Below are positions 7,001 through 16,472 of a stretch of 64,000 bases of DNA, piece after piece. A program made the translations under genes and the position numbers. A model generated the notes under the pieces. That model was given only the letters and a program-made list of their open reading frames with translations, was not told the DNA's origin and made no database searches. Source of the DNA: CACIAM-69d sp001698445 (GTDB lineage Bacteria; Cyanobacteriota; Cyanobacteriia; CACIAM-69d); assembly GCF_043235035.1 (NCBI RefSeq), contig NZ_JAZAQF010000095.1:1-64000 (forward strand). Direction: 5' to 3'. How positions within the stretch are numbered: position 1 is the first letter of the stretch; every line of letters starts with the position of its first letter.

Positions 7001-7630
7001 ATGATTGGATCGTTACGTGGTCAGGTTTTGGCCCTTCAGGTGCAGGGCAATCGGGCGATCGGGCTGTTGGATGTGGCTCAGGTGGGCTATGAAGTGCAAC
7101 TGTTGCCCCGATCGACCATGGAATGGATGATTGGCGAAACGGTACAGGTTTTCACCCATTTGCAACTGCGAGACGATCGATGGTTGCTGTTCGGGTTTGC
7201 CACGGTGGCGGAGCGGGATCTGTTTCGTCAACTGATTGCCGTGAATGGTGTGGGGCCGCAGTTAGCGATCGCCCTGCTCGATCGCCTGGAATTACCGGTG
7301 CTGATCCAAGCGATCGTCAGCGGCAACGCCAACCTGCTGGCGAAAACCCCCGGCATTGGCCCCAAAACCGCCGGCCGAATTGCCCTAGAACTGAAAACCA
7401 AGTTGGCGGAATGGCGCGATCAATCGGGGCTATCCACCACGCCCGCGGCCGGGCCGGTGGGGCTGGTGCGGGAAGATGTGGAAATGACCCTTCTGGCTTT
7501 GGGCTACAGCGATCGGGAAGTGACCCAAGCCCTGGAGGCCGTGGGCCAGCAGACCGCCCTCAGCAAGGAAGGCGATCCGGAGCGGTGGATTCGCGAGGCG
7601 ATCGCCTGGCTGAGTCAATCGGCCCTTTGA
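7001..7630 (+). CDS. ruvA: Holliday junction DNA helicase subunit RuvA
   Basis: A 209-residue protein that binds four-way DNA junctions as a tetramer and loads the RuvB motor during recombinational repair. Domain I is an OB-fold (MIGSLRGQVL to FGFATVAERDLF). Domain II contains paired helix-hairpin-helix motifs (VNGVGPQLA and TPGIGPKTAGRIALEL), and domain III is a small helical RuvB-binding end (REDVEMTLLALGYSDREV). Length is normal. No ruvB or ruvC is next to it, which is common in cyanobacteria. Confidence 0.95.
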   Translation: MIGSLRGQVLALQVQGNRAIGLLDVAQVGYEVQLLPRSTMEWMIGETVQVFTHLQLRDDRWLLFGFATVAERDLFRQLIAVNGVGPQLAIALLDRLELPVLIQAIVSGNANLLAKTPGIGPKTAGRIALELKTKLAEWRDQSGLSTTPAAGPVGLVREDVEMTLLALGYSDREVTQALEAVGQQTALSKEGDPERWIREAIAWLSQSAL

Positions 7631-7640
7631 GGCATTTGAG

Positions 7641-7675
7641 GCGATCGGGTAGCGCGATCGGGTAGCGCGATCGGG
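7641..7675. repeat. 13-base tandem repeat after ruvA
   Basis: About 2.7 copies of GCGATCGGGTAGC starting 11 bases after the ruvA stop codon. Confidence 0.7.
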
Positions 7676-7799
7676 GAATTCGGTCATCCTGCCGTCCAAA
7701 TTGCCCCCCATTGGCAACCGGTTGATCAACCCATCCACAGAAGCTAGGTTGGAGCAAGTCTCCCCGATCGGGCAGATTTCCACTCTCCCTCAGCCCCCC

Positions 7800-9227
7800 A
7801 TGAGCCATTCCGTCACCTACCTGGAACTGTCAGAAGCCGACGGCGGATCCCACAAGTTCTATGAAGTCACGGTGCAAGACACCACCGTCAGCATCCGCTA
7901 CGGCCGAATCGGGGATTCTGGACGGCTGCAAACCCAGGACTATCCCACCCCCGAAAAAGCCCAGGCCGCTGCCCAAAAAAAGATTCAAGAAAAACTGCGC
8001 AAGGGCTATGAACCCGCCGTGCAAGGGGGCCGGCCCAAGCGTTCCGTCACGCGCCGCCAGGTCACCAGCAGCCGTTCCACCGCCCGATCGGCCCCCGTGC
8101 TGTGGCAATTCAACTCCGGAGCCGCCGCCTTTGGCATTTTCATCGGCCCCACCGCCTGTTGGGTAGGCAATCAATCGGGCCAAGTGTTTGCCCTTGACCT
8201 GGAAGGCCAAGTTCTCAATCAATTTCAGCTACCTGACGGTGTGAAATGTTTGGTAGCCGATGATCTGTGGTTCTATGCCGGGTGCGATGACGGAAATGTC
8301 TATGACTTGTCGGGAAAACTGCCGCGACTGGCCTATGAAATTGAAGAAAATATCGATATTTATTGGCTCGATATCTATGACGGATGGCTAGGCGTTTCCG
8401 ATCAAAATGGTCAGGTGGCGCTGTTTCACCCGGAAGATGAAGAGTGCAATTGGACCAGGCTTTCCACGGGCCAAGCCGGTTGGATGGTGCGTTGTGATGA
8501 CCAAGGGATCTACCACGGCCACAGCAATGGCATCACCTGCTATGACTTTTTGGAAGGGCGCGTGCAATGGCAACAATCCACCAAAGGCTCTGTGCTATTT
8601 GGTTGGCAAGGGTGCTCCACGGTTTATGCAGGCACGAGCAGTAAATTGGTTTATGAATTCAGCAAACAGGGTGAATTATTAACCCAATGCCAGTGCGACT
8701 CAGCGGTTTATTCTTGCGCGGCTGATGCGGAGGGGCAATATATTTTTGCGGGGGATAATTGCTCGTCAATTTATTGTTTCGATCGCACCGGAACGCGGCT
8801 TTGGAAGTTAGCGAGCGGCTGCGGATCGGCCCTGTCTATGCAGTGGCACGATCGCCGGTTGTATTTGGTGACGACCAATGGCTATTTGGCTTGTTTGGAT
8901 GTGAGTCCCGAGGCGATCGAGGCGGCCCAGCAGGGGCAAATTCCCGCACCGGCTGAAATTCTTGCACCCCAAAGGGCAGGCACGGCGGTTTCGGATGTGG
9001 TGGAACGGGTCAGCAGTCCCGGCGAAGGCATCGTGGTGCAATGTGTGCGCGATCGGGACAAGTTGCGAGTGCGGGTTTTGTCCCCTGGTTACCATGCCGA
9101 TTGGAATGTGCAGTTTCCCCGCAATGTGCGCGAAGAGGGCGCTAAGTATGTGGTGAGCGAGTTGCGGGAATCGGCTCGGGGACAGTTTTATCGCGTTTGC
9201 GGGGAAATTAAGCGGCTGGTGGACTAG
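7800..9227 (+). CDS. WGR domain protein fused to a beta-propeller
   Basis: A 475-residue protein. Residues about 5-85 are a WGR domain (VSIRYGRIGDSGR and the following helix with PTPEKAQAAAQKKIQEKLRKGY), a fold best known from PARP enzymes where it binds nucleic acid. After a basic linker, residues about 105-400 form repeated short strands (VYDLSGKL, VFALDLEGQ, VYEFSKQGEL, IYCFDRTGTRLW) that look like a PQQ- or WD-type beta-propeller. The last 60 residues form another small domain. The ATG at 7800 starts directly at the WGR fold; the longer upstream frame is not family-like. Function unknown; DNA or RNA binding is a reasonable guess. Confidence 0.75.
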   Translation: MSHSVTYLELSEADGGSHKFYEVTVQDTTVSIRYGRIGDSGRLQTQDYPTPEKAQAAAQKKIQEKLRKGYEPAVQGGRPKRSVTRRQVTSSRSTARSAPVLWQFNSGAAAFGIFIGPTACWVGNQSGQVFALDLEGQVLNQFQLPDGVKCLVADDLWFYAGCDDGNVYDLSGKLPRLAYEIEENIDIYWLDIYDGWLGVSDQNGQVALFHPEDEECNWTRLSTGQAGWMVRCDDQGIYHGHSNGITCYDFLEGRVQWQQSTKGSVLFGWQGCSTVYAGTSSKLVYEFSKQGELLTQCQCDSAVYSCAADAEGQYIFAGDNCSSIYCFDRTGTRLWKLASGCGSALSMQWHDRRLYLVTTNGYLACLDVSPEAIEAAQQGQIPAPAEILAPQRAGTAVSDVVERVSSPGEGIVVQCVRDRDKLRVRVLSPGYHADWNVQFPRNVREEGAKYVVSELRESARGQFYRVCGEIKRLVD

Positions 9228-9433
9228 GAGCCGTGGCCTCACGCCCCAAGTTCCTGCTCTGTCGCTGCAAATGGGAGCAGCAATCGATCCAGCCATAACT
9301 TAAGGGACGATCGAGCCTTGGATCCAGAGTTCAAAAAATCCACCCAATGATGGCTGAATGTTCTGATCTTGGATCGCTCGATCGCCCCTCAAAGGCCAAT
9401 CTAATTAGCGATGCTGAGAGACGGAAAAAGTCC

Positions 9434-9706
9434 CTAGGCTTCGACAGCAGCAGCAGCAGGATAAACGCTGACCTTTTTGCCGCTCTTGCCGCGACGCTCG
9501 AAGGTCACCACACCATCCACCAAGGCGAACAGGGTGTCATCGTTGCCGCGACCCACATTGTTGCCGGGGTGGAACTGAGTGCCCCGTTGACGCACCAGGA
9601 TGTTTCCAGCGCGGACGATTTGACCGCCGTAGCGCTTCACACCCAAGCGCTTGGAATTAGAGTCGCGACCGTTACGAGTACTACCTGTCCCTTTTTTATG
9701 AGCCAT
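9434..9706 (-). CDS. rpmA: 50S ribosomal protein L27
   Basis: A 90-residue large-subunit protein whose N-terminal tail reaches the peptidyl transferase centre. The start MAHKKGTGSTRNGRDSNSKR and the GTQFHPGNNVGRGNDDTLFA segment are diagnostic. The N-terminus begins without the cleavable extension seen in Firmicutes. It follows rplU in the same direction (gap about 125 bases), the conserved rplU-rpmA operon. Confidence 0.97.
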   Translation of the reverse strand: MAHKKGTGSTRNGRDSNSKRLGVKRYGGQIVRAGNILVRQRGTQFHPGNNVGRGNDDTLFALVDGVVTFERRGKSGKKVSVYPAAAAVEA

Positions 9707-9830
9707 GACGAGCTACCTCTAAAAACTTCGGTTGAATTTCGCTACTGTGGGGGCTGCCACTCGATCGCGCCTTGGCCCATGTAACCACCAGCGGGCTGAT
9801 GGAGACGAACCAAAGCAATTCCCGATCGAC

Positions 9831-10169
9831 TTATTCCGCCGCAACGGTCTTGCCACCGTAGGTGATCGACTCAATCACCAAACGGGTCAATTCTTGGCGA
9901 TGACCTTGCTTTTTGCGGGTTTTCTTTTTGGGGCGCATCTTATAAACAATAATCTTCCGGCCGCGGAAGTGGCGTAGCACTTTGGCGGTGACGGTGGCCC
10001 CTTCGAGGGTGGGTGCGCCGATGTCGATCGTTTCGCCGTCGCGAACCAACAGAACGCGATCGAGCGTAACGGTCTCGTCTACTTCTGCGAACACGCGGTT
10101 CACGTCATAGAAACGACCGGGTTCGACACAAAGCTGTGTGCCGCTGGTTTCAACAATTGCGTAGGCCAT
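9831..10169 (-). CDS. rplU: 50S ribosomal protein L21
   Basis: A 112-residue large-subunit protein. MAYAIVETSGTQLCVEPGRFYDV and the C-terminal KKKTRKKQGHRQELTRLVI are typical of L21. The start at 10169 matches the family; the frame stays open upstream but that part is not L21-like. It is the first gene of the rplU-rpmA operon. Confidence 0.96.
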   Translation of the reverse strand: MAYAIVETSGTQLCVEPGRFYDVNRVFAEVDETVTLDRVLLVRDGETIDIGAPTLEGATVTAKVLRHFRGRKIIVYKMRPKKKTRKKQGHRQELTRLVIESITYGGKTVAAE

Positions 10170-10253
10170 GAAAGTTCCGAAAATGAGGGTTGCCGTACGG
10201 GTAGCTGGCGCGGAGGCTGGCTTTTGCTCGACCCGATCCGAGCAAGATTGCAA

Positions 10254-10745
10254 CGCGACGCGATCGCAGCCGTTTCAAACAAGCGGGGCGATCGGGAGTC
10301 GCTAGGTCGTCGTTGGCTGACTAAGCGCCGATTTACCATCATCCCCAAGGCTTGGTGTTCTGTCAACTGCTATTGAATCTGATGGACATTTTGATTGTGG
10401 CCGTTTGGTGATGGCCGTTTTGGGCGATCGGCCAATCTCAATCACCCAACCCAATCACCCAACCCAAAGCCCAACTCAATTACCCAACCCAATTACCCAA
10501 CTCGTGACCCAACTCATGAGACCTAATTCATGATCTGACTAATTCATGACCTGGCTAATTCATGATTGAAAATGCACCATTCACGAACTAATCCATGAAC
10601 TAATCGTCCTTATCCCGATTTTCCAACGCCGGCCTTGATCGATGTTTCAGCGTTTCTCGCATTAGGATCTCCATTAGCATTGCGTCCGACCGAACCCCAA
10701 TCGCTCTCTCCCCACTAGGCTCCCCAAGCAAGCGCTCAAAGGATT
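10254..10745. other. Intergenic region with short tandem repeats
   Basis: No gene seen in 492 bases between divergent rplU and the cyclase gene. Bases about 10437-10565 are degenerate repeats: CCCAACCCAATCA- and CCCAACTCAATTA-like units of 10-15 bases, then three copies of CTAATTCATGA-like units. Promoters for both genes should lie here but no convincing -10/-35 pair was found. Confidence 0.6.
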
Positions 10746-12458
10746 TTGAATCATCGCTGGCTGGTTAAATTTGGGAAACTTGCGCAACCCGGCTCCCGAG
10801 GAGAACTGGTCGGGTCAATTATTGTGGTGGCGATCGCCTACGGACTCGCGGCCTATGTGGCCGTGTCCCTGCCGGGCCTACACCAAATTGGTACGGCGGT
10901 TTGGCCCTCGGCCGGCATTGCCCAAGCGGCCCTGATGTTGGGGGGGTTTCGGCTGTGGCCTGCGATCGCCCTCGGCATCAATTTCTATGACCTGATCCAT
11001 TCGGGGCTAACCATTCCCCTGCTGGGACTGTTTGGCTGCACGGGCGCAACGGTTCAGGCTGTTCTTGGGGTGTGGCTGTTTCGGCGGCTAGGGGGCAGCA
11101 ATGTGTTCGATCGCGTGTCGAATGTGCTGAAGTTTTTGGTCAGCGGTGTGCTGATTGCCCCCCAAATTAATTGCACCTGCGGTGTGCTGGCCCTGTGCTT
11201 AACCGGCAACTTGCCTTGGTCGGAGTTTGCGACGGTGCGTTGGGGCTGGTTTTTGGGCGATGCCATGGGCGTATTGGTCTTTGTGCCGCTGATTTTGATG
11301 GTGGCCCAACTCCAGCCGCAAGATTGGCAACGGATCACCCGCCTGCGCCGACACAAAAGCACACGCCGATCGCTCCTGCGCACCCTTTGGCTCGGGCTAT
11401 TACTCGGCAGTAGCGGCATTGTCTTTTGGGCCCAAACGGAGGCGGATATTGCTCGCTATCCTTTGGAATATTTGCCCTTTCCCCTGGTGGTGTGGGCGGG
11501 GATGCAGTTTGGGCCAAGGGCCGCAGCGGTGGGGTCATTTCTGATTTCAGCGATCGCGATCGGGGGCACGGCCTTTGGGATGGGCCCCTTTGTGGCCAAA
11601 GCCAGCAGTACCCAACAGGCGGTGCTGTTTTTGCAGGCCTTTTTGGGCGTAATCACGATTACTTCGATGGTGCTGTCGGCGGCGGAATCCGAGCGCTCCC
11701 GATCGGCGCGATCGCTCGCGGCGCTGAACCGTGAACTAGAGCAGCGCGTGGCTCGCCGCACTGCCCAACTGGCGGCCCAAACCGATCGCATCAACGACCT
11801 GTTGCACAACATCTTGCCCGCTGGCGTGGCGGAACAACTGGCCAGCGGCTCCCAAACCGTGGCGGAAACCTTTAACGATGTCACCGTTTTATTTGCGGAT
11901 ATCGTGGATTTCACCAGCTTTGCCGCCCAGCATCCGCCTACGGTGGTGGTGCAATTTCTGAATGATGTGTTTTGTACCTTTGATGACTTGGTGGAGCAAT
12001 ACGGCCTGGAAAAAATCAAGACGATCGGGGATGCCTACATGGTGGTGGGCGGTGTGCCCAAGCCCCGATCGAACAGCGCCTTTGCGATCGCCCATTTAGC
12101 CCTGGCCATGCAACAGGCGATCGGGCAATATCGCAAGCCCGATGGCAGTCCCTTTCGGTTGCGAATCGGCATCCACAGCGGCAGCGCCGTGGCCGGAGTA
12201 ATTGGCATGAAAAAGCTGGTCTATGACCTGTGGGGCGACACGGTGAATGTGGCCAGTCGGATGGAAACCCTGGGGCAGCCGGGCCGAATCCAAGTCAGCC
12301 AAGCGGCCTTTGATCGCCTGCACAGCTATTTCCACTTGGAGCAACGGGGCACAATTGCTGTGAAGGGCAAAGGCGAAATGATCACCTATTGGTTAATCGG
12401 TGAACTCAGCAGCCACCAAGATTCAGATCCTGGTTTGCATCCACATTCCCCGCCATGA
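10746..12458 (+). CDS. MASE1 membrane sensor with class III nucleotidyl cyclase domain
   Basis: A 570-residue membrane signalling protein, starting at TTG. Residues about 15-300 are a MASE1 sensor with about eight hydrophobic helices (for example GTAVWPSAGIAQAALMLGG). A heptad linker follows (LNRELEQRVARRTAQLAAQ, about 320-345). Residues about 365-545 are a class III cyclase catalytic domain, with metal aspartates in VLFADIVDF and KTIGDAYM. The base-selecting residues look like the adenylyl type: K in EKIKTIGD and D in YDLWGDTVN, where guanylyl cyclases carry E and C. It probably makes cAMP. The gene's stop overlaps the start of the kinase-GUN4 gene by four bases. Confidence 0.85.
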   Translation: MNHRWLVKFGKLAQPGSRGELVGSIIVVAIAYGLAAYVAVSLPGLHQIGTAVWPSAGIAQAALMLGGFRLWPAIALGINFYDLIHSGLTIPLLGLFGCTGATVQAVLGVWLFRRLGGSNVFDRVSNVLKFLVSGVLIAPQINCTCGVLALCLTGNLPWSEFATVRWGWFLGDAMGVLVFVPLILMVAQLQPQDWQRITRLRRHKSTRRSLLRTLWLGLLLGSSGIVFWAQTEADIARYPLEYLPFPLVVWAGMQFGPRAAAVGSFLISAIAIGGTAFGMGPFVAKASSTQQAVLFLQAFLGVITITSMVLSAAESERSRSARSLAALNRELEQRVARRTAQLAAQTDRINDLLHNILPAGVAEQLASGSQTVAETFNDVTVLFADIVDFTSFAAQHPPTVVVQFLNDVFCTFDDLVEQYGLEKIKTIGDAYMVVGGVPKPRSNSAFAIAHLALAMQQAIGQYRKPDGSPFRLRIGIHSGSAVAGVIGMKKLVYDLWGDTVNVASRMETLGQPGRIQVSQAAFDRLHSYFHLEQRGTIAVKGKGEMITYWLIGELSSHQDSDPGLHPHSPP

Positions 12459-14008
12459 GCTACTGCTTAAACTCCCGTTGCACGGCCCCCGAAAATGACG
12501 ATGATGCAGCGAACTGTGCTGCCTGTGGCCGACCGCTGCGGCTGGGCGATCGCTACTTGCCCCAATCCCCGATCGGACGCGGTGGATTTGGCTACACCTT
12601 TTTGGCAAAAGACCTAACCCAAGCCGATCGCCCGCCCTGCGTGATCAAACAGTTGGTGGGTTCCTTTGCGCAAGATCCCAAGGCCCGTCGCCTGTTCACC
12701 AGCGAAGCCCGACTACTGGCCGACTTGGGATCCCATCCCCAAATTCCTCAGTTTTTGGACTTTGTGGAAGCCGACCAAACCATTTATTTAATGCAGGAAT
12801 GGATCGAAGGGCCCACCCTAAATCGCGAAGCCCTGGGCGGGCCTTGGTCAGCCAGCAAAGTCGAAGCCCTGCTGCGGGATGTGTTGCCAATTTTGCAATT
12901 CGTGCACGATCGCGGCGTGGTACACCGGGACATCAAGCCCAGCAACTTCATTCGCCGCCTGAGCGATCAGCGGATGGTGCTGATCGACTTCGGCATCGCC
13001 AAGGTGATTGATCCCTATTGGTGGGACAAAACCGGCACGGTGATTGGCTCCCCGGAATATATCGCCCCGGAGCAACTGGCCGGCAAAGCTCTGCCCGCCA
13101 GCGATCTCTATAGCTTGGGTGTCACCTGCTTGCGGTTGCTAACGGGGGTGTCGCCCTTCATGCTGCGCGACAGCACCAGCGATGCTTGGGTTTGGCGAGA
13201 TTTTTTGCCCCCAAGGGTCACGATCTCGCCCCGATTGGGGACGGTGCTCGATCGCGCCGTTACCCGAGCCACCGGCCAGCGCTACGCCACCGCCGCCGAC
13301 ATGTTGGCCGCCTTGGATCGATCGCCCCAGCCAGCGCCATCCCCCGAAAAGCAACGAGCACGAGTCGATCGCCCCGCCGCATCCCCCAACGACCAACCCA
13401 CCATCACCACCTTTCCCCTACGACGGCCTAGCAACGAAGTGCCCACCCAAACCGGCTTGGGCAGCAGCAACCAGCCGCCCTTTCGCCCCTTGCCCAGCCT
13501 GTCCGCGCCCCAACCCCCTTGGCTAAATCGGTTGTTGCCATCCCGACTGATCAAAACCCCCCTGTGCGATCGGGGCGTGGTGGTTTCCGTGGCGGGCCTC
13601 GATTACCATCCCCTAGAGCGGCTCTTAGCCGCCGAGGAATGGCAACAGGCCGACGAACTAACCCGCCAACTGCTCTGTCAGCAACTGGACGGGCGACGGC
13701 GTTTTGTGCAAGTGGGCGACATTCCCCGCCTCAGCCGGCCCGATCTGCTGGCGATCGACCTGCTGTGGATGCACTACAGCCACGGCCGTTTTGGGCTAAT
13801 AATCCAAAGCCGCCTGATCCTTCAAAGCCGGGACTATAACCAGTTTTGCCAGACAGTGGGTTGGCCCGGCAGCCGCTCCGACACCCGAGACGAGACCTTT
13901 CAGTTTCGAGCCGATGCCCCGATCGGGCATTTGCCTTCCCGCAACTGGGTGGGTGGCCCCCGATGGTGGAACCATGCCCAAACCCTGGCCGATTACTTAA
14001 TCCGTTGA
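12455..14008 (+). CDS. Ser/Thr protein kinase with C-terminal GUN4 domain
   Basis: A 517-residue protein. The N-terminus has a small cysteine cluster (CLNSRC then CAACG) like a zinc ribbon. The kinase domain (about 35-285) is complete: GRGGFG loop, VIK lysine, VHRDIKPSN catalytic loop, LIDFGIAKV metal motif and SPEYIAPEQ activation end. A proline-rich linker (about 290-360) leads to a GUN4-type domain (about 375-517: YHPLERLLAAEEWQQADELT, LLAIDLLWMHYSHGRFGL, FCQTVGW), a fold that binds porphyrins and regulates Mg-chelatase. ATGA overlap with the cyclase gene indicates translational coupling. Likely a tetrapyrrole-responsive kinase; ligand and targets unknown. Confidence 0.85.
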   Translation: MSYCLNSRCTAPENDDDAANCAACGRPLRLGDRYLPQSPIGRGGFGYTFLAKDLTQADRPPCVIKQLVGSFAQDPKARRLFTSEARLLADLGSHPQIPQFLDFVEADQTIYLMQEWIEGPTLNREALGGPWSASKVEALLRDVLPILQFVHDRGVVHRDIKPSNFIRRLSDQRMVLIDFGIAKVIDPYWWDKTGTVIGSPEYIAPEQLAGKALPASDLYSLGVTCLRLLTGVSPFMLRDSTSDAWVWRDFLPPRVTISPRLGTVLDRAVTRATGQRYATAADMLAALDRSPQPAPSPEKQRARVDRPAASPNDQPTITTFPLRRPSNEVPTQTGLGSSNQPPFRPLPSLSAPQPPWLNRLLPSRLIKTPLCDRGVVVSVAGLDYHPLERLLAAEEWQQADELTRQLLCQQLDGRRRFVQVGDIPRLSRPDLLAIDLLWMHYSHGRFGLIIQSRLILQSRDYNQFCQTVGWPGSRSDTRDETFQFRADAPIGHLPSRNWVGGPRWWNHAQTLADYLIR

Positions 14009-14030
14009 CGATCCATTGGCACTGGCCGCT

Positions 14031-14110
14031 CATCACTTGGCCACTAATCACTTGGCCACTAATCACTTGGCCACTAATCACTTGGCCACTAATCACTCGG
14101 CCATTAGCTA
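14031..14110. repeat. 15-base tandem repeat after the kinase gene
   Basis: Four nearly perfect copies of CACTTGGCCACTAAT followed by a degenerate copy, starting 23 bases after the kinase stop codon. No spacers, so not a CRISPR array. Confidence 0.9.
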
Positions 14111-14198
14111 CTTAGCCATGAGCGACATTGTGCTAAATCGCTGGATGCCAATTGGGTTGGGTATGGCTCTGATTCACAACTTCAAAATCAACAGAATC

Positions 14199-14666
14199 CT
14201 AGTTCAGCGTTGCGGCCCCAAAGGTGGCATTGAACTGTTGGCACCAAATGGCCACGGATTGGTATTGCGCCAAATTGAGATTGTTGGGGATCACGTAACG
14301 TTGGGAACCGGAGGTTTTTTGCAACGCACTCAACACCACGTATTGACCTTCCGTTAGTTGCATTCCCGGTCGGGCAGATCGATGCAACACCACCTTCAGG
14401 GCTGGGCCACTGTCACTGCGGAAGTTGTTGCCAAATTCCAGAATTTTCTGAGAGCCTTCCATGACGATTCGGGCTGTGCCTTGGGTGGGATGCTCCAGGG
14501 CCATGAAGTTTCCGGACTTGAGCACCCTTGCCGATTGCTTGGCTAGGGTGACGCGGCTTTGCTGGGCCAGGGTGGCGGAGGGGTTTTGTGCAACGGCCAT
14601 GGAAGCAACCGGGGCGATCGCGCTCATAGCCAAAACCAACGCTACAACAGTCCGTTTCATAACCAT
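14199..14666 (-). CDS. Exported DM13-domain protein
   Basis: A 155-residue protein with an N-terminal signal peptide (MKRTVVALVLAMSAIAPVASMAVAQ, shown in parts: hydrophobic core VVALVLAMSAIAP, cleavage after AVAQ). The mature part is a DM13 domain: FMALEHPTQGTARIV, GPALKVVLHRS, GQYVVLSALQ and the end SVAIWCQQFNATFGAATL. DM13 domains are thought to be redox- or electron-transfer-related, by analogy with DOMON partners; the single Cys in VAIWCQQF is the conserved one. Probably periplasmic. The first ATG (MVMK) or the second one, two codons later, could be the start. Confidence 0.85.
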   Translation of the reverse strand: MVMKRTVVALVLAMSAIAPVASMAVAQNPSATLAQQSRVTLAKQSARVLKSGNFMALEHPTQGTARIVMEGSQKILEFGNNFRSDSGPALKVVLHRSARPGMQLTEGQYVVLSALQKTSGSQRYVIPNNLNLAQYQSVAIWCQQFNATFGAATLN

Positions 14667-14990
14667 TCAGTCCTTGGAACCTTAAAGATTGGGTGACACT
14701 GAGAAACCTGGCGTGGTGGCGGCAAGGCAGCGACCCTGAGGGATCCACAGGGTCTCTACACAGCACCCATGCAACGTTTCCACAGGATCTCTACACAACA
14801 AGGTTTGAGGCGATCGCGCTGGTTGGGGTTGCTGGGTTGCCTGTCCACATTTACCAAGGTAGGCGGGCAAGATGAGTCCCAGATGAGTGGGAAATGAGGC
14901 GCGGCGATCGGGTCGATCGGGTCGTTGATTGCTCTGCAAATTCCCTAAATTCTCAACGTTGCCCGCCCATCCCCCTCGAGGTTTCAAGCC

Positions 14991-16169
14991 TCAAACCTTC
15001 AGGAACCAGCCCCGGCGATAGAACCCATACATGGCCAACCACCACAGCAGTACCATCGCGATCGCAAACAACAGCGAGCCACTCATGGGGCCCGCCCAGG
15101 AAGCGAACAGGGTTTGATAGAGCCATTGGTAGGTGCTGGGGGCATCGGGGCCGTTGCCAATGTGGGTGCGGTTCAGCAGCCGACCCACCAACCCGGAACC
15201 CACAAAAGCCGTAATCGCGTTCATCCCAAAAATTTCAAAGGGTCGGCTAATGCTGTGGGCGCGCCGGATTTCCGTGAGGGCATAGCACCCCGCTAGCAAA
15301 ACGATCGACCAACCGGCGGCATAGAGCGCATAGGAACTGGTCCAAAGTTGCTTATTCAGCGGTAACGCCAAATCCCAGAGGCGACCCAGGGCGATCGCCC
15401 CTACGCCGGCCCCCGTCAAGCGCCAGGCGGTTAGGGCTTTGATGGGCTGGGTTTTCAGCCACTGCACCGCCCAATAGCCCGCTAGGGTAGACCCGATCGC
15501 GGGAAGGGTGCTCAACAGTCCTTCCGGGTCAAAGGCCACGGTTTGTTGATTCAGGGTGAGTTGGTAAAGATGACTTTCGCCGAGCAGGGTTCGATCGACC
15601 CAACCGACGATCGAACCATCGGGCGTGAGCGGCGTGGTGCTCAACAGGGCCCAATAGCCCAACCACAGGCCCGCCACGGCGATCGCTTGGGCCCGTCGAG
15701 AGCAGTGCAAAACCAGGAGCGCCGAAGCACCATAGGCCAAGGCAATTCGCTGCAAAACGCCCAAAATTCGCCATTTTTCCCACAGGAGCGGGGCCCCTTC
15801 AAACCAAGTCCGCATCAACAGGGTGGAGGCATTCAGGGCTAAGCCTAAGCCAAATAAAATCAGCACCCGTTGCAGCAATTTGCGATGGATTTGCCGCTGT
15901 TGGGGGCGATCGAGTGGGGCCTTTTCCGCCACGCGCCCCAAGGAGAAGGCCATGGCTCCCCCAACCACGAACAAAAACAGCGGAAAGACCAAATCTGTGG
16001 GCGTGAAGCCGTGCCACTCGGCATGGAGCAGGGGGGGATAAACCTGGGCCCAACTGCCCGGATTGTTCACCAAAATCATGGCTGCGATCGCCAGGCCCCG
16101 CAGCAGGTCTAAGCACCGAAACCTTGGGAGTTTGGTAGGTTCGGCGGGTAAAGGGCGATCGACCGTCAT
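14991..16169 (-). CDS. NagX/DUF5009-type membrane acyltransferase
   Basis: A 392-residue protein with about ten transmembrane segments. The start CLDLLRGLAIAAMILVNNPGSW and the following HGFTPTDLVFPLFLFVVGGAM are characteristic of the heparan-alpha-glucosaminide N-acetyltransferase-like family (DUF5009/DUF1624, NagX), which moves acetyl groups across membranes onto sugars. The conserved histidine (LHAEWHGFT) lies in the first loop. Substrate in cyanobacteria unknown. It stands alone, and no sugar-recycling genes are nearby. Confidence 0.85.
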   Translation of the reverse strand: MTVDRPLPAEPTKLPRFRCLDLLRGLAIAAMILVNNPGSWAQVYPPLLHAEWHGFTPTDLVFPLFLFVVGGAMAFSLGRVAEKAPLDRPQQRQIHRKLLQRVLILFGLGLALNASTLLMRTWFEGAPLLWEKWRILGVLQRIALAYGASALLVLHCSRRAQAIAVAGLWLGYWALLSTTPLTPDGSIVGWVDRTLLGESHLYQLTLNQQTVAFDPEGLLSTLPAIGSTLAGYWAVQWLKTQPIKALTAWRLTGAGVGAIALGRLWDLALPLNKQLWTSSYALYAAGWSIVLLAGCYALTEIRRAHSISRPFEIFGMNAITAFVGSGLVGRLLNRTHIGNGPDAPSTYQWLYQTLFASWAGPMSGSLLFAIAMVLLWWLAMYGFYRRGWFLKV

Positions 16170-16472
16170 GGCAAAACCGGTGGGTTAATCAACCGGCGCA
16201 AACAACTGAAAGCAAGAATACAAACTTGCGATACCGGCTTGCGATACTGGCTTGCGATAGGCGCTAGGGGCGATTCGTCTGCAACGGGTTAGCGACTGAA
16301 AGCCGGGTGCTAGTCTGGACGGGGGGAATGGGCGATCGGGTTCGGTTGAGTTTTTATTCAGCCATCCCAATTTGCCAGTTCTCGATTCAAATCCCGATTT
16401 AAATCTCGATTAAAATTCCAACTCCAGTTCCGACCCGCGTGCAAACCCGCGTTCTAACCTGATTCCTGACCT
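16170..16472. other. Intergenic, with small tandem repeats
   Basis: Divergent promoters for the NagX-like gene and sipA must lie in this 303-base gap. About 16228-16262 holds three copies of a 15-base GGCTTGCGATACT-like unit. A second degenerate set (CGATTCAAATC, CGATTTAAATC, CGATTAAAATT) lies at about 16382-16420. No gene seen. Confidence 0.55.
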
